This document shows positions 9,280-17,985 of a stretch of 36,011 nt of DNA, one piece after another. The DNA is from an uncultured Albidovulum sp. (lineage in GTDB: Bacteria > Pseudomonadota > Alphaproteobacteria > Rhodobacterales > Rhodobacteraceae): NCBI GenBank assembly GCA_913064775.1, contig CAJYAD010000034.1, positions 1-36,011 of the forward strand, written 5' to 3'. A program made the translations under genes and the position numbers. The notes under the pieces are model-generated. The model saw only the letters and a list, made by a program, of their open reading frames with translations, was not told the origin of the DNA and did no database searches. Within the stretch, counting starts at the first letter, position 1, and each line of letters begins with the position of its first letter.

Positions 9280-10359
9280 ATGGTGTCTCAGGCGCTTGCC
9301 CAACTGAACCTTGACGGCCCGGCGCTCGGTGGCGGTCTGCCTTTGCCCTCTGGCGGGGGGATGCAATTGTCGAACCGCCAGAAGGCGGCGGTGATCGTGC
9401 GGCTTTTGCTATCCGAAGGGCTTAGCCTGCCGCTTTCGGGCCTGCCGGTGGATCTGCAGACCGCGCTGACCGAACAGATCGGCTCTATGCGCAGTGTCGA
9501 TCGCGGGACGCTGATGTCGGTGGTCGATGAATTTCTTGGCGCGGTTGATGGCATCGGCCTGTCCTTTCCCGGCGGGCTGGAGGGGGCGCTGTCGATGCTG
9601 GACGGCCATATCAGCGACGGCGCCGCACTCAAGCTGCGGCGCCGCGCGGGGATGGCGCTGGCCAGCGACCCGTGGGAGCGGATCACGCCGCTGCCGGCTG
9701 AACTGCTGCTGCCGGTGGTCGAGGAGGAATCGGTCGAGGTGGGCGCGGTGGTGCTGTCGAAGCTGCCGGTGCCCAAGGCCGCCGATCTGCTGGGCCGCTT
9801 GCCCGGCGACAAGGCGCGGCGCATCGCCTATGCGATGTCGCTGACCGCCAATGTCGACCCCGAGACGGTTCTGCGCATCGGTCAGGCGCTGGCCTGTCAG
9901 TTGGATCAGCAGCCGGTGAAGGCCTTTACTGCCGGGCCGGTCGAACGGGTGGGGGCGATCCTGAACGTCTCGGCCGCGGCGATCCGCGACGACGTGCTAG
10001 AGGGGCTTGATGCCGACGACAGGGATTTCGCCGAAGAGGTGCGCCGCGCGATCTTCACCTTCGTGCAGATCCCCAAGCGGCTGGAGCCGCGCGACGTGCC
10101 GAAAGTGCTGCGCGGGATCGAGCAGACGGAACTTGTCACCGCGCTGGCCGCCGCGACGACCGACGATCTGGCGCCGGTGGCGGATTTCATCCTGGGCAAC
10201 ATCTCGCAGCGCATGGCGAACGGGCTGCGCGAAGAGGCGACGGCGCGTGGCCGGGTGAAGGAAAAGGATGGCGAGGAGGCAATGAACGCTTTCATCGGCG
10301 CCATTCGGGCGCTCGAAGCCCAGGGCGAAATCGCCCTGATCGAGGATCAGGAGGAATAG
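9280..10359 (+). CDS. fliG: FliG-like flagellar motor switch protein
   Basis: A 359-residue cytosolic protein with the FliG three-domain layout. In the motor, FliG links the MS ring to the C ring and meets the stator. The N-terminal part holds LSNRQKAAVIVRLLLSEG; the C-terminal domain contains AIFTFVQIPKRLEPRDVPKV and VLRGIEQTELVTALAAA, which align with the torque helix region (FxFEDLxxLDDRxIQ...LREV) of classical FliG. The usual acidic Asp-Asp-Arg is changed here to Glu-Pro-Arg, so the electrostatics differ. No other flagellar gene is in the window, so it may be a chromosomal orphan. Start choice: GGAGG at 9273-9277 is too close to the ATG at 9280 but well placed for GTG 9283. ATG 9361, just before the conserved part, is another option. 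Confidence 0.75.
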   Translation: MVSQALAQLNLDGPALGGGLPLPSGGGMQLSNRQKAAVIVRLLLSEGLSLPLSGLPVDLQTALTEQIGSMRSVDRGTLMSVVDEFLGAVDGIGLSFPGGLEGALSMLDGHISDGAALKLRRRAGMALASDPWERITPLPAELLLPVVEEESVEVGAVVLSKLPVPKAADLLGRLPGDKARRIAYAMSLTANVDPETVLRIGQALACQLDQQPVKAFTAGPVERVGAILNVSAAAIRDDVLEGLDADDRDFAEEVRRAIFTFVQIPKRLEPRDVPKVLRGIEQTELVTALAAATTDDLAPVADFILGNISQRMANGLREEATARGRVKEKDGEEAMNAFIGAIRALEAQGEIALIEDQEE

Positions 10360-10814
10360 GGCGCGGGGCGTTCCGGCCGGTTCGCGCCCCGCCTCGCGGA
10401 ATAGGATTGCGCCGGTGCGTTCGCGCCCTTTCGGGCAAGAGCTGCTGCACGGGATCGGGCGGCGGTTCCGGGTGCAATCCTGGCGGCGGGGGCTCTGCCC
10501 CCGCACCCCCGGCGTATTTGTCGAACACTGAAAGCGAAGGGTTCGCCAACCGGGCGGCATCGGGTCGAACGATGGTGCCGAAGGCGGAGCCCGCGCGCTG
10601 AGGGGCATGTGGGGCCGGCGGTATTGCGCGGTGCGCCGGGCAATGTGCCGCCCCTTGGGGTCTTGCGGTTTGCGCGTGCTGCGCGTATGCCGCATTTCAA
10701 GATACGCGCCGATTTGAGCATCAGCTTGCGGGCGCGAAACAAGTGCAGCTAAAGCGGAGGAAATCCCCCGCGTTTTCCTTCCCGATACCGCGCCCCGCGC
10801 GCGAAGGAGACGTG
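10360..10814. other. Intergenic stretch between the FliG-like gene and the ACT-like gene
   Basis: About 455 bases with no supportable gene. It contains an 8-bp inverted pair, AGGATTGC (10403-10410) and GCAATCCT (10474-10481), enclosing a small GCCC/GGGC hairpin near 10425-10436, and copy B of the dispersed repeat at 10486-10540. The remainder up to the Shine-Dalgarno at 10804 shows nothing I can name; it must include the promoter of the next gene. Confidence 0.5.
10486..10540. repeat. Dispersed intergenic repeat, copy B
   Basis: A hairpin GCGGGGG (10486-10492) / CCCCCGC (10498-10504) with loop CTCTG is followed by ACCCCCGGC and the tail GTATTTG...AAAGCGAAG ending at 10539. Hairpin, C-rich linker and tail come in the same order as in copy A at 4510-4570. 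It lies about 125 bases after the FliG-like gene and could terminate its transcript. Confidence 0.6.
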
Positions 10815-11135
10815 ATGACGACCAGTTCGCAAACCAACTGCGTGCCCGCAGAGCAAATCGCCGCCACGCGCCGCGCCTTTCCCGGTGTCCGGCTTGGATA
10901 TGAGCTGGAATTGCAGGCCGAGGACCCCTGGGCCGGGCTTGCCGCGATCTGCGCGGCGCTTCAGGCGGCGGGGTTACGGCTGGGGCTGATGCGCTGCACC
11001 GCCGAGGGCGCGATCACGCTGCGCGTCGAAGAGACGACCGCCCCCGATCTGGAGGGGCTGAGCCGCCGCTTGGCCGCGCTTGGCCAGATTGAGCTGCGCC
11101 GCTGGATCACCGTGTTGGGGGCTGGCGCGGCCTAG
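10815..11135 (+). CDS. Small protein with ACT-like pattern, function unknown
   Basis: A 106-residue soluble protein I do not recognise. After a short polar head, the sequence alternates strand-helix-strand-strand-helix-strand: VRLGYELELQA, then DPWAGLAAICAALQAAGL, RLGLMRCTAEG, AITLRVEE, LEGLSRRLAALG, IELRRWITVLG. That order matches the ferredoxin-like ACT fold of small regulatory subunits such as acetolactate synthase small subunit; this is inferred from pattern only. ATG 10815 has AAGGAG at 10804-10809, an excellent spacing, and is preferred over upstream GTG codons. It converges with guaA, whose stop is 13 bases away. A ligand or partner enzyme is not evident. Confidence 0.7.
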   Translation: MTTSSQTNCVPAEQIAATRRAFPGVRLGYELELQAEDPWAGLAAICAALQAAGLRLGLMRCTAEGAITLRVEETTAPDLEGLSRRLAALGQIELRRWITVLGAGAA

Positions 11136-11148
11136 GCGGGCCGGGCGC

Positions 11149-12714
11149 CTATTCCCATTCGATCGTGCCCGGCGGTTTCGAGGTGATGTCATAGGTGACC
11201 CGGTTGATCCCCTTCACCTCATTGATGATCCGCGTCGCGGTTTCGCCTAGGAATTCATGGGTGAACGGGTAGTAATCGGCGGTCATGCCATCGACCGAGG
11301 TCACCGCGCGCAGGGCGCAGGCGAAATCATAGGTGCGCCCGTCGCCCATCACGCCGACGGTGCGGACCGGCAGGATCGCGACGAAGGCCTGCCAGATCTC
11401 GTTGTAAAGCCCGTGCTTGCGGATCTGGTCGATATAGACCGCATCGGCGCGGCGCAGGATTTCCAGCTTCTCGCGGGTGATCTCGCCCGGGCAGCGGATC
11501 GCGAGGCCGGGGCCGGGGAACGGGTGGCGGCCGATGAAGCTGGCCGGCAGGCCGAGCTCCTGGCCCAGGGCACGGACCTCGTCCTTGAACAGCTCGCGCA
11601 GCGGTTCGACCAGCTTCAGCCCCATCTTCTCGGGCAGGCCGCCGACATTGTGGTGCGACTTGATCGTGACCGAGGGGCCGCCGGAAAACGACACCGATTC
11701 AATCACATCCGGGTATAGTGTGCCCTGCGCCAGAAACTCCGCGTGCTCGATCTGGCTTGCGTATTTCTGGAACACGTCGATGAACAGCTTGCCGATCGTC
11801 TTGCGCTTGACCTCGGGGTCGGACACCCCTTCGAGCGCGCCGAGAAACAGCGTGCTTTCATCCGCATGGATCAGCTTGATGTTGTAATTGTCACGGAACA
11901 TCGTGACCACTTCCTCGGCCTCGTTCATCCGCAGCAGGCCGTGGTCGACGAAGACGCAGGTCAGCTGATCGCCGATTGCCTCATGCAGCAGCATCGCGGT
12001 GACCGAGCTGTCGACACCGCCCGAAAGCCCGCAGATCACATGCGCGTCGCCCACCTGTTCGCGGATCAGGCGGATCGCCTCGTCGCGGTAGCCGGCCATC
12101 GTCCAGTCGCCGGCAAAGCCCGCCATGCGCACGAAATTCTCATAGAGCGTCTTGCCGTTCGGGGTGTGGTGCACCTCGGGGTGGAACTGCACGGCGTAGA
12201 AATTGCGCGCCAGATCCGCGGTGATCGCGAAGGGCGCGCCGGGCGAGGTGCCGTAGACCTCGAACCCCGGGGCCAGCTTCGAGACATGATCGCCGTGGCT
12301 CATCCAGACCTGCTCGCGCCCCGCGCCGTCGAGGAACCAGCCGTTCAGCAGCTCGATCCGGGTGTCGGCAGGCGTCACATAGGCGCGGCCGAATTCGGCG
12401 GTATGGCTTTGGCCGGCCTCTACCAGACCGCCCAGATCCTGCATCATCACCTGCTGGCCGTAGCAGATGCCCAGAATCGGTACGCCCATCTCATACGACG
12501 CCTTCGGCGGGCGCGGGCTGCCCTCGCGCGTCACGCTGTCGGGCCCGCCCGAGAAGATGATCGCCTTGGGGGCGAAGTCCTTCAGGAAAGCGTCGGTGAC
12601 GTTCTGATAGGGGTGGATTTCGCAATAGACGTTCAGCTCGCGCAGACGGCGCGCGATAAGCTGCGTCACTTGGGATCCGAAGTCGATGATGAGGAGGCGG
12701 TCGTGCTGGGTCAT
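11149..12714 (-). CDS. guaA: GMP synthase (glutamine-hydrolysing)
   Basis: A 521-residue cytosolic enzyme that converts XMP to GMP using glutamine and ATP. The class I glutamine amidotransferase domain comes first: GICYGQQ with nucleophile Cys84, and FHPEVHH with His178 and Glu180 completing the triad. The ATP pyrophosphatase domain starts at the P-loop SGGVDSS (231-237), and the C-terminal dimerisation domain ends KPPGTIEWE, the invariant GMP synthase tail. Length is standard. ATG 12714 ([15 protein letters not shown]) is chosen over upstream codons because family similarity begins there and GGGAAG precedes it. It is divergent from the MttB-family gene, with 160 bases between start codons. 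Confidence 0.97.
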   Translation of the reverse strand: MTQHDRLLIIDFGSQVTQLIARRLRELNVYCEIHPYQNVTDAFLKDFAPKAIIFSGGPDSVTREGSPRPPKASYEMGVPILGICYGQQVMMQDLGGLVEAGQSHTAEFGRAYVTPADTRIELLNGWFLDGAGREQVWMSHGDHVSKLAPGFEVYGTSPGAPFAITADLARNFYAVQFHPEVHHTPNGKTLYENFVRMAGFAGDWTMAGYRDEAIRLIREQVGDAHVICGLSGGVDSSVTAMLLHEAIGDQLTCVFVDHGLLRMNEAEEVVTMFRDNYNIKLIHADESTLFLGALEGVSDPEVKRKTIGKLFIDVFQKYASQIEHAEFLAQGTLYPDVIESVSFSGGPSVTIKSHHNVGGLPEKMGLKLVEPLRELFKDEVRALGQELGLPASFIGRHPFPGPGLAIRCPGEITREKLEILRRADAVYIDQIRKHGLYNEIWQAFVAILPVRTVGVMGDGRTYDFACALRAVTSVDGMTADYYPFTHEFLGETATRIINEVKGINRVTYDITSKPPGTIEWE

Positions 12715-12874
12715 GACTTCCCATAAAAGCGCGCGCTCGCGGGCGCAAGAGGGCAGGGCGGCCCGCTGTGGGGGCCATGCGGCAAGGATGTCGGTTTTTC
12801 CCCTCAGGCGCCGCAATCCGGTGATGGCGGGGCGCGCAAAGCGGTAAAAGGAGGCCATCGAAGCGGAGGCGAGC

Positions 12875-14422
12875 ATGATCGAAGAGGCAGCAAGGGGACG
12901 CAGGGCACGGGGTGGCGGCGGTGCAGCGCGTCGGGCCGAACGCACGGCGGTTCATTTCGACACCGCGCGCTACATCTCGCGCAATATCCCCGATTTCGAG
13001 CTTCTGAACGAAGAGGCGCTGGAGATCATCGAGGCGAATGCCGAGACGGTTCTGGAAGAGATCGGCGTCAATTTCATCGACAACCCCGCGGCGCTGGAGC
13101 GCTGGCGCGCGGCCGGAGCCGACGTGCGCGGCGAGCGCGTGCATATCCCGCGCGGTCTGGCGCGAAAGCTGTGCTCCACCGCGCCCTCGCAATTCACCCA
13201 GCACGCCCGCAATCCCGCCCGCAACGTCGAGATCGGCGGCCGCAATCTGGTGCTGGCGCCGGTCTACGGCCCGCCCTTCGTGCGCGACGCCGAGCGCGGC
13301 CGCCGCTATGCCACGATCGAGGATTTCCGCAATTTCGTGAAGCTCGGCTATATGTCGAAATGGCTGCACCATTCGGGCGGCACGGTCTGCGAACCCACCG
13401 ACATCCCGGTGAACAAGCGCCATCTGGACATGCTGCTGGCGCATATGACGCTGTCGGACAAGCCGTTCATGGGCTCGGTGACGGAACCCGTCCGGGCGGC
13501 GGATTCGGTCGAGATGGCGAAGGTGCTGTTCGGCGCCGATTTCGTCGATGCGAACACGGTGATGACCTCGCTGATCAACATCAACTCGCCGCTGACCTTC
13601 GACAGCACGATGATGGGCGCGCTGGAAATCTATGCGGCGGCCAATCAGGCCTCGATCATCTCGCCGTTCATCGTCGGCGGGGCGATGGCGCCGGTGACGG
13701 TGGCGGGCACCCTGACCCAGGTGCTGGCCGAGGTGCTGGCGGGCGTCGCCTACAGCCAGCTGGTGCGCCCCGGCGCGCCGGTGATCTTCGGCGCTTTCGT
13801 GACCTCGATCGACATGAATTCCGGCGCCCCCACCTTCGGCACGCCGGAGGCTGCGCATATCACCTATGGCGCGGGGCAGCTCGCCCGCCGCCTCGGGCTG
13901 CCTTACCGGTCGGGCGGGGCTTTCTGCGGCTCGAAACTGCCCGATGCGCAGGCGGGCTACGAGACCGCCAACAGCCTGAACATGGCACTTCTGGCGGGGG
14001 TGAATTTCATGCTGCACGCCTGCGGCTGGCTGGAAGGCGGGCTGGTGTCGTCCTACGAGAAATTCGTGATGGATGCCGATCAGCTGGGCACGCTGCACCA
14101 TCTGGCGCAGGGCATTCAGATCGACACCAACGGCCAGGCGATGGACGCGATCCGAGAGGTCGGGCCCGGCGGCCACTACCTTGGCTGCGCCCATACCCAG
14201 GCGAATTTCAAAACTGCCTTCTGGCGCAGCGAATTGCTGGATTACAAACCCTTCGAGACCTGGGACGAAGAAGGCGCGCGCGACACCCAGACGCTGGCCA
14301 ACCGGCGGGTGGCGAAGATGCTGGGCGATTATCAGGCGCCGGCGCTCGACCCGGCGATCAACGAAGCACTGAACGATTACGTCGCCCGCAAGAAGGCGTC
14401 CGAACCCGATGCCTTCCTTTAG
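12875..14422 (+). CDS. Trimethylamine methyltransferase (MttB) family protein, non-pyrrolysine type
   Basis: A 515-residue TIM-barrel methyltransferase of the MttB superfamily. Members move a methyl group from a quaternary or tertiary amine to a corrinoid protein; non-pyrrolysine members include glycine betaine methyltransferases. Typical segments are [39 protein letters not shown] and [20 protein letters not shown]. No in-frame TAG exists, so this is not the pyrrolysine form; the specific amine is not determined. No corrinoid protein gene is in the window. ATG 12875 follows GGAGG at 12865-12869. The Arg/Gly-rich first 24 residues precede the conserved part and could be trimmed by a later start. 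The TIM/MGS fusion gene follows 114 bases downstream on the same strand. Confidence 0.88.
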   Translation: MIEEAARGRRARGGGGAARRAERTAVHFDTARYISRNIPDFELLNEEALEIIEANAETVLEEIGVNFIDNPAALERWRAAGADVRGERVHIPRGLARKLCSTAPSQFTQHARNPARNVEIGGRNLVLAPVYGPPFVRDAERGRRYATIEDFRNFVKLGYMSKWLHHSGGTVCEPTDIPVNKRHLDMLLAHMTLSDKPFMGSVTEPVRAADSVEMAKVLFGADFVDANTVMTSLININSPLTFDSTMMGALEIYAAANQASIISPFIVGGAMAPVTVAGTLTQVLAEVLAGVAYSQLVRPGAPVIFGAFVTSIDMNSGAPTFGTPEAAHITYGAGQLARRLGLPYRSGGAFCGSKLPDAQAGYETANSLNMALLAGVNFMLHACGWLEGGLVSSYEKFVMDADQLGTLHHLAQGIQIDTNGQAMDAIREVGPGGHYLGCAHTQANFKTAFWRSELLDYKPFETWDEEGARDTQTLANRRVAKMLGDYQAPALDPAINEALNDYVARKKASEPDAFL

Positions 14423-14536
14423 ACGCGGGGTCTTGTAGGCGCGGGGTCCGGAAAGCACGGGGGCGGGCGTGACGGGCCGGGTTGGATCGGGCGGTCGCGC
14501 GGGGTAGCATGGCGGCGCAAACCAAAAGGTGCGGCC

Positions 14537-15604
14537 ATGGCCTTCAACTTCATCCTGATGCTGACCGAGAACGACCGCACCATCCCCGAGGCGCGGGCGC
14601 GGCTGGAAGAGGCGCTGGAGGGCGGCGTACGCCACATCGGCTTCAAGGACGTCGGCCTGCCGTTCGAGGATCTGCGCGGGCTGGCGCAGATGATCCGCGC
14701 AGCGGGCGGGCGATCCTATCTGGAGGTCGTCAGCCTGGATGAGGAAAGTGAGTTGGCCTCGGCCCGCGCGGCGGTGGATCTGGATGTCGATTGCCTGCTG
14801 GGCGGCACCCGGGCGGCGGCGGTGACCGAGGTCACCCGCGACCATCCCCTGCGCTATTATCCCTTTCCGGGGAGGATCACCGGCCATCCCAGCGTGTTGG
14901 AGGGCCCGGCCGAAGAGATCGTCGCATCGGCCCGCGGGCTGGCGGATCTGGAGCATGTGCACGGGCTCGATCTGCTGGCCTACCGCTTTCAGGGCGATGT
15001 GCCGGATCTGATGCGGCGGGTGGCGGCGGCGGTGACCAAGCCGGTGATCGTCGCCGGCAGCATCGACAGTGCGGCGCGCATCGCCACCGTGGCCGGGGCG
15101 GGGGCCGCGGGCTTTACCGTCGGCACCGCCGCCTTCGCGGGGGCCTTCCACCCCGGGGCCAGTTTCATCGAGCAGGTCCATGCGATCCTGACGGGTTGCG
15201 CGCGCGCACAGGCCACGTCGACCGCGCCGCGCAAGATCGCGCTGGTTGCCCATGACGGGCGCAAGACGCATCTGCAGGCCTGGGTGCTGCGCCACCGCGC
15301 GGCGTTGGCGGGGCATCGGCTGATCTGCACCGGCGGCACCGGACGGCTGCTGTCGGACGCCTTCCCCGAGCTGAACATCCAGCGCCTGCAGCGCGGCGCG
15401 CGCGGCGGCGATCAGCAACTCGGCGCCCTGGTCGCGACTGCCGAGCTGGACGCGGTGATCTTCTTCGCCGATCCGATGGCCCCGCATGGCAGCGACGTGG
15501 ACCTTCAGGCGCTGACCCGGCTGGCGATCATGCACGACATCCCCGTGGCGCTGAGCAGCGCGGCGGCCGATCTGGTGGCGGCGGCCTTCTGGGGGCAGGG
15601 CTAG
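14537..15604 (+). CDS. TIM-barrel-like domain fused to methylglyoxal synthase domain
   Basis: A 355-residue two-domain protein. Residues 231-355 align with MgsA, which converts dihydroxyacetone phosphate to methylglyoxal and phosphate. ALVAHDGRK (235-243), TGGTG (265-269), GGDQQLGAL (290-298), FFADP (309-313) and APHGSD (315-320) are all present. Residues equivalent to E. coli His19, Asp20, Lys23, Asp71, Asp91, His98 and Asp101 are all there (His239, Asp240, Lys243, Asp292, Asp312, His317, Asp320). Residues 1-225 look like a beta/alpha barrel: EGGVRHIGFKDVGLPFEDL near the start, and VIVAGSIDSAARIATVAGAG then GFTVGTAAF, a phosphate-binding-like end. I cannot name that half. The C terminus is about 20 residues shorter than E. 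coli MgsA. AGGTG precedes the ATG. Likely cotranscribed with the MttB-family gene. Confidence 0.8.
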   Translation: MAFNFILMLTENDRTIPEARARLEEALEGGVRHIGFKDVGLPFEDLRGLAQMIRAAGGRSYLEVVSLDEESELASARAAVDLDVDCLLGGTRAAAVTEVTRDHPLRYYPFPGRITGHPSVLEGPAEEIVASARGLADLEHVHGLDLLAYRFQGDVPDLMRRVAAAVTKPVIVAGSIDSAARIATVAGAGAAGFTVGTAAFAGAFHPGASFIEQVHAILTGCARAQATSTAPRKIALVAHDGRKTHLQAWVLRHRAALAGHRLICTGGTGRLLSDAFPELNIQRLQRGARGGDQQLGALVATAELDAVIFFADPMAPHGSDVDLQALTRLAIMHDIPVALSSAAADLVAAAFWGQG

Positions 15605-15723
15605 GGGCGCGCGGCTGGCCGCACCGGAAGTTGGCAAGAGGGGGCTGGCCTTTGCGGGGCGCGGCCCTAGGTTCAGCGCGAACCGGCGGCCTGCCGGCCC
15701 CTCCTGACCTTGCGGAAAATCAC

Positions 15724-16932
15724 ATGGCGACTGATAGCACCACGGCGGCGGCGGACGCGCCGACGATCTCTTCTGGCCTGACCCTGCTTCTGGCCACCGC
15801 CTGCGGCATGATCGCGGCGAACCTTTACTACGCGCAGCCGCTGGTCGATCCGATCCGCACCGCGCTGCAGATGCCGCCCGAGGCGGCGGGGCTGATCGTG
15901 ACGCTGACCCAGGTGGGCTTTGGCCTGGGCCTGCTGCTGTTGGTGCCGCTGGCCGACAAGGTGGAGAACCGCGCGCTGGTGCTGGGGCTGATCGTGCTGG
16001 CCGCCGCCTGCCTGCTGGTGCAGGCGCTGGCGCCGACGGCGACGATCTTTCTGGCGGCGGGGCTGGGCATCGGGCTGGGCTCGGTCGCGGTGCAGGTGCT
16101 GGTGCCCTATGCCTCTCATATGGCGCCCGAGGCGGTGCGAGGCCGGGTCGTCGGCAATGTCATGAGCGGGCTGATGTTCGGCATCATGCTGGCCCGCCCG
16201 ATCGCCAGCTTCGCCACAGAACTTCTGTCGTGGCATGCGATTTTCCTGATCTCGTCGCTGGCGATGATCGTGCTGGCAGGCGTTCTGGCCCGCACTCTGC
16301 CGCCGCGCCGCCCCGCCACCCGGCCAAGTTACGGCGAGCTTCTCGCCTCAATGGGCCGGCTGGTGCGCGATGAGCCGGTGCTGCGCCGCCGCGCGCTGTA
16401 TCAGGCGGCGATGTTCGGGGTTTTCACGCTGTTCTGGACCTGCGTGCCGCTACTGCTGCTGGGCCCCGCCTATGGGCTTGGCCAGAACGGCGTGGCGCTG
16501 TTCGCGCTGGCGGGCGTGTCGGGCGCGGTCTCGGCGCCGATCGCGGGCTGGCTGGCCGACCGGGGGCTTGGGCAGCCGGGCACTGCGGCGGCGATGGTGG
16601 GGGCGGGGCTTGCGGTGCTGGCGACGCTGGCGGCACCGCATGGCACGGCGCTGGGGCTGGGGATTCTGGTCGCGGCGGCGGTGATGATCGATTTCTGCAC
16701 CACCGCGAACATGGTCATCAGCCAGCGCATGCTGTTCCTTCTGCACCCCGACCTGCGTGCCCGGATCAACGGGATCTACATGGCCACCTTCTTCATGGGC
16801 GGCGCGCTGGCCTCGGGTGTCGGCGGCTGGGCCTATGCCAGCGGCGGCTGGCCCCGCGTCGTGCTGATCGGAGTGGTCGTGCCGCTGCTCGCGCTGGCCT
16901 ATTTCGCCACCGAACGGCGCGTATCGCGTTAG
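15724..16932 (+). CDS. MFS transporter
   Basis: A 402-residue integral inner-membrane protein with about 12 predicted membrane segments, as expected for the major facilitator superfamily. The first segment is LTLLLATACGMIAANLYYAQP. The loop between helices 2 and 3 reads PLADKVENRALVLGL, a form of MFS motif A. ARPIASFATELLSWHAIFLI and the C-terminal half repeat the pattern. The substrate is not evident. It lies between the fusion protein (119 bases upstream) and the GntR-nagA pair (173 bases downstream), so it might export a product of the first or take up amino sugars for the second; neither is shown. ATG 15724 is preferred although only a weak GCGGA precedes it. Confidence 0.88.
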   Translation: MATDSTTAAADAPTISSGLTLLLATACGMIAANLYYAQPLVDPIRTALQMPPEAAGLIVTLTQVGFGLGLLLLVPLADKVENRALVLGLIVLAAACLLVQALAPTATIFLAAGLGIGLGSVAVQVLVPYASHMAPEAVRGRVVGNVMSGLMFGIMLARPIASFATELLSWHAIFLISSLAMIVLAGVLARTLPPRRPATRPSYGELLASMGRLVRDEPVLRRRALYQAAMFGVFTLFWTCVPLLLLGPAYGLGQNGVALFALAGVSGAVSAPIAGWLADRGLGQPGTAAAMVGAGLAVLATLAAPHGTALGLGILVAAAVMIDFCTTANMVISQRMLFLLHPDLRARINGIYMATFFMGGALASGVGGWAYASGGWPRVVLIGVVVPLLALAYFATERRVSR

Positions 16933-17035
16933 TACCAAACAGATACCAATATCGCGTAGACTAGGCGCTGCCACGCGAAAAAATGTTCATGTTTCCGTGT
17001 CCTTTGGCTTTTTCTTCAGGTATTGATTTGGTATC
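16933..17035. promoter_or_regulatory. Three TACCAA/TTGGTA boxes upstream of the GntR-nagA operon
   Basis: TACCAAA (16933-16939) and GATACCAA (16942-16949) are followed about 80 bases later by the inverse TTGGTATC (17028-17035). The last two form a perfect 8-bp inverted pair, and CCAACCAA follows at 17042. Such hexamers resemble the GGTATA repeats bound by NanR, a GntR-family regulator of amino-sugar genes in E. coli. Autoregulation by the adjacent GntR protein is an inference. Confidence 0.45.
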
Positions 17036-17105
17036 ATTCGCCCAACCAAGGCGGTGCCGCCTGCTGCGCGCCTGCGCGGTCCAGATCAGGTGTAGGGGGT
17101 GACAG

Positions 17106-17924
17106 ATGGGTGACGTCGAACTGGACGAGATTGGCGCGATCTTCGCGCCCGAAGGCCTTGGCGTTCCGGGCGCGGGGCCGCTTTATCTGCAATTGCGCCG
17201 CCGGCTGGCCGCGGCGATCCAGCGTGGCCAGTTGGCCCCCTGCGAAAGCCTGCCGGCCGAGCGCGAGATCGCCGCGATGACCGGCCTGTCGCGCGTCACC
17301 GTGCGCAAGGCGGTGCAAGAGCTGGTGGCCTCGGGGCAACTGGTGCAGCGCCGCGGTTCGGGCACCTTCGTGGCCCCCCGCCCGGGGCAGGGCGCGGGGC
17401 AGGGCGCAGGGCAGGTGCAACTGCCACTCTGGCGGCTCAATTCCTTTTCCGAGGACATGGCGCTGCGCGGCAAGACCGCGCAGACGCTGTGGCTGGAGCG
17501 CGGCCTGTCCGAACCCGCCGATGACGAGGTGATCCGTCTGGGGCTGGAACCCTATGAGCAGGTGGCGCGGCTTGCGCGGGTGCGGCTGTCCGACGGCGTG
17601 CCGCTGGCGATCGAGCGCAGCGCGCTGCCCGCTTCCGTCCTGCCCGCCCCCGAGGCGATCACCCATTCGCTTTACGATTATCTTGGCGCCCGGCGGATGC
17701 GGCCGGTGCGGGCGGTGCAGCGCATCTCGGCGATCAATATCGGCGGTGGCGAGGCGCGGCTTTTGCAACTGCCCGTTGGCGCTGCGGGGTTGGAGATCGA
17801 GCGCATTGCCTATCTGGACTCGGGCAGGGTGGTAGAGATCACCAACGCGATCTATCGTGGCGATGCCTATGATTTCACCGCCGAATTGCGCGCGCCGGTC
17901 GCGGCAGGCAGGGCCACGGAATGA
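17106..17924 (+). CDS. GntR/HutC-family transcriptional regulator (NagR-like)
   Basis: A 272-residue regulator. Residues about 25-92 form the GntR winged helix: PLYLQLRRRLAAAIQRGQLA, then LPAEREIAAMTGLSRVTVRK with recognition helix SRVTVRKAVQELV, and a wing GSGTFVAP. A Gly/Gln linker (GQGAGQGAGQ, built from a small DNA duplication) leads to a UTRA ligand domain from about 110 to 265, ending IYRGDAYDFTAEL, typical of HutC-type members. Such proteins release DNA on binding a sugar phosphate or related ligand. Since nagA follows 61 bases downstream, glucosamine-6-phosphate or N-acetylglucosamine-6-phosphate is the likely signal, by analogy to NagR. The start ATG at 17106 has only a weak upstream GGGGGT. 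Confidence 0.9.
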   Translation: MGDVELDEIGAIFAPEGLGVPGAGPLYLQLRRRLAAAIQRGQLAPCESLPAEREIAAMTGLSRVTVRKAVQELVASGQLVQRRGSGTFVAPRPGQGAGQGAGQVQLPLWRLNSFSEDMALRGKTAQTLWLERGLSEPADDEVIRLGLEPYEQVARLARVRLSDGVPLAIERSALPASVLPAPEAITHSLYDYLGARRMRPVRAVQRISAINIGGGEARLLQLPVGAAGLEIERIAYLDSGRVVEITNAIYRGDAYDFTAELRAPVAAGRATE

Positions 17925-17985
17925 GCGAACCCATGCGGATGCATCGCGACCTCAAGACCCCTCCGCGCAAGGTGACGGAGACGCC

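Noticed and set aside
12875-14422. Pyrrolysine-containing trimethylamine methyltransferase
   Set aside because: The MttB-family frame has no in-frame TAG codon, so it belongs to the non-pyrrolysine branch.
12491-15637. 1048-codon frame antisense to the MttB and fusion genes
   Set aside because: Spans two well-supported genes on the opposite strand and the guaA start region; no domain resemblance.
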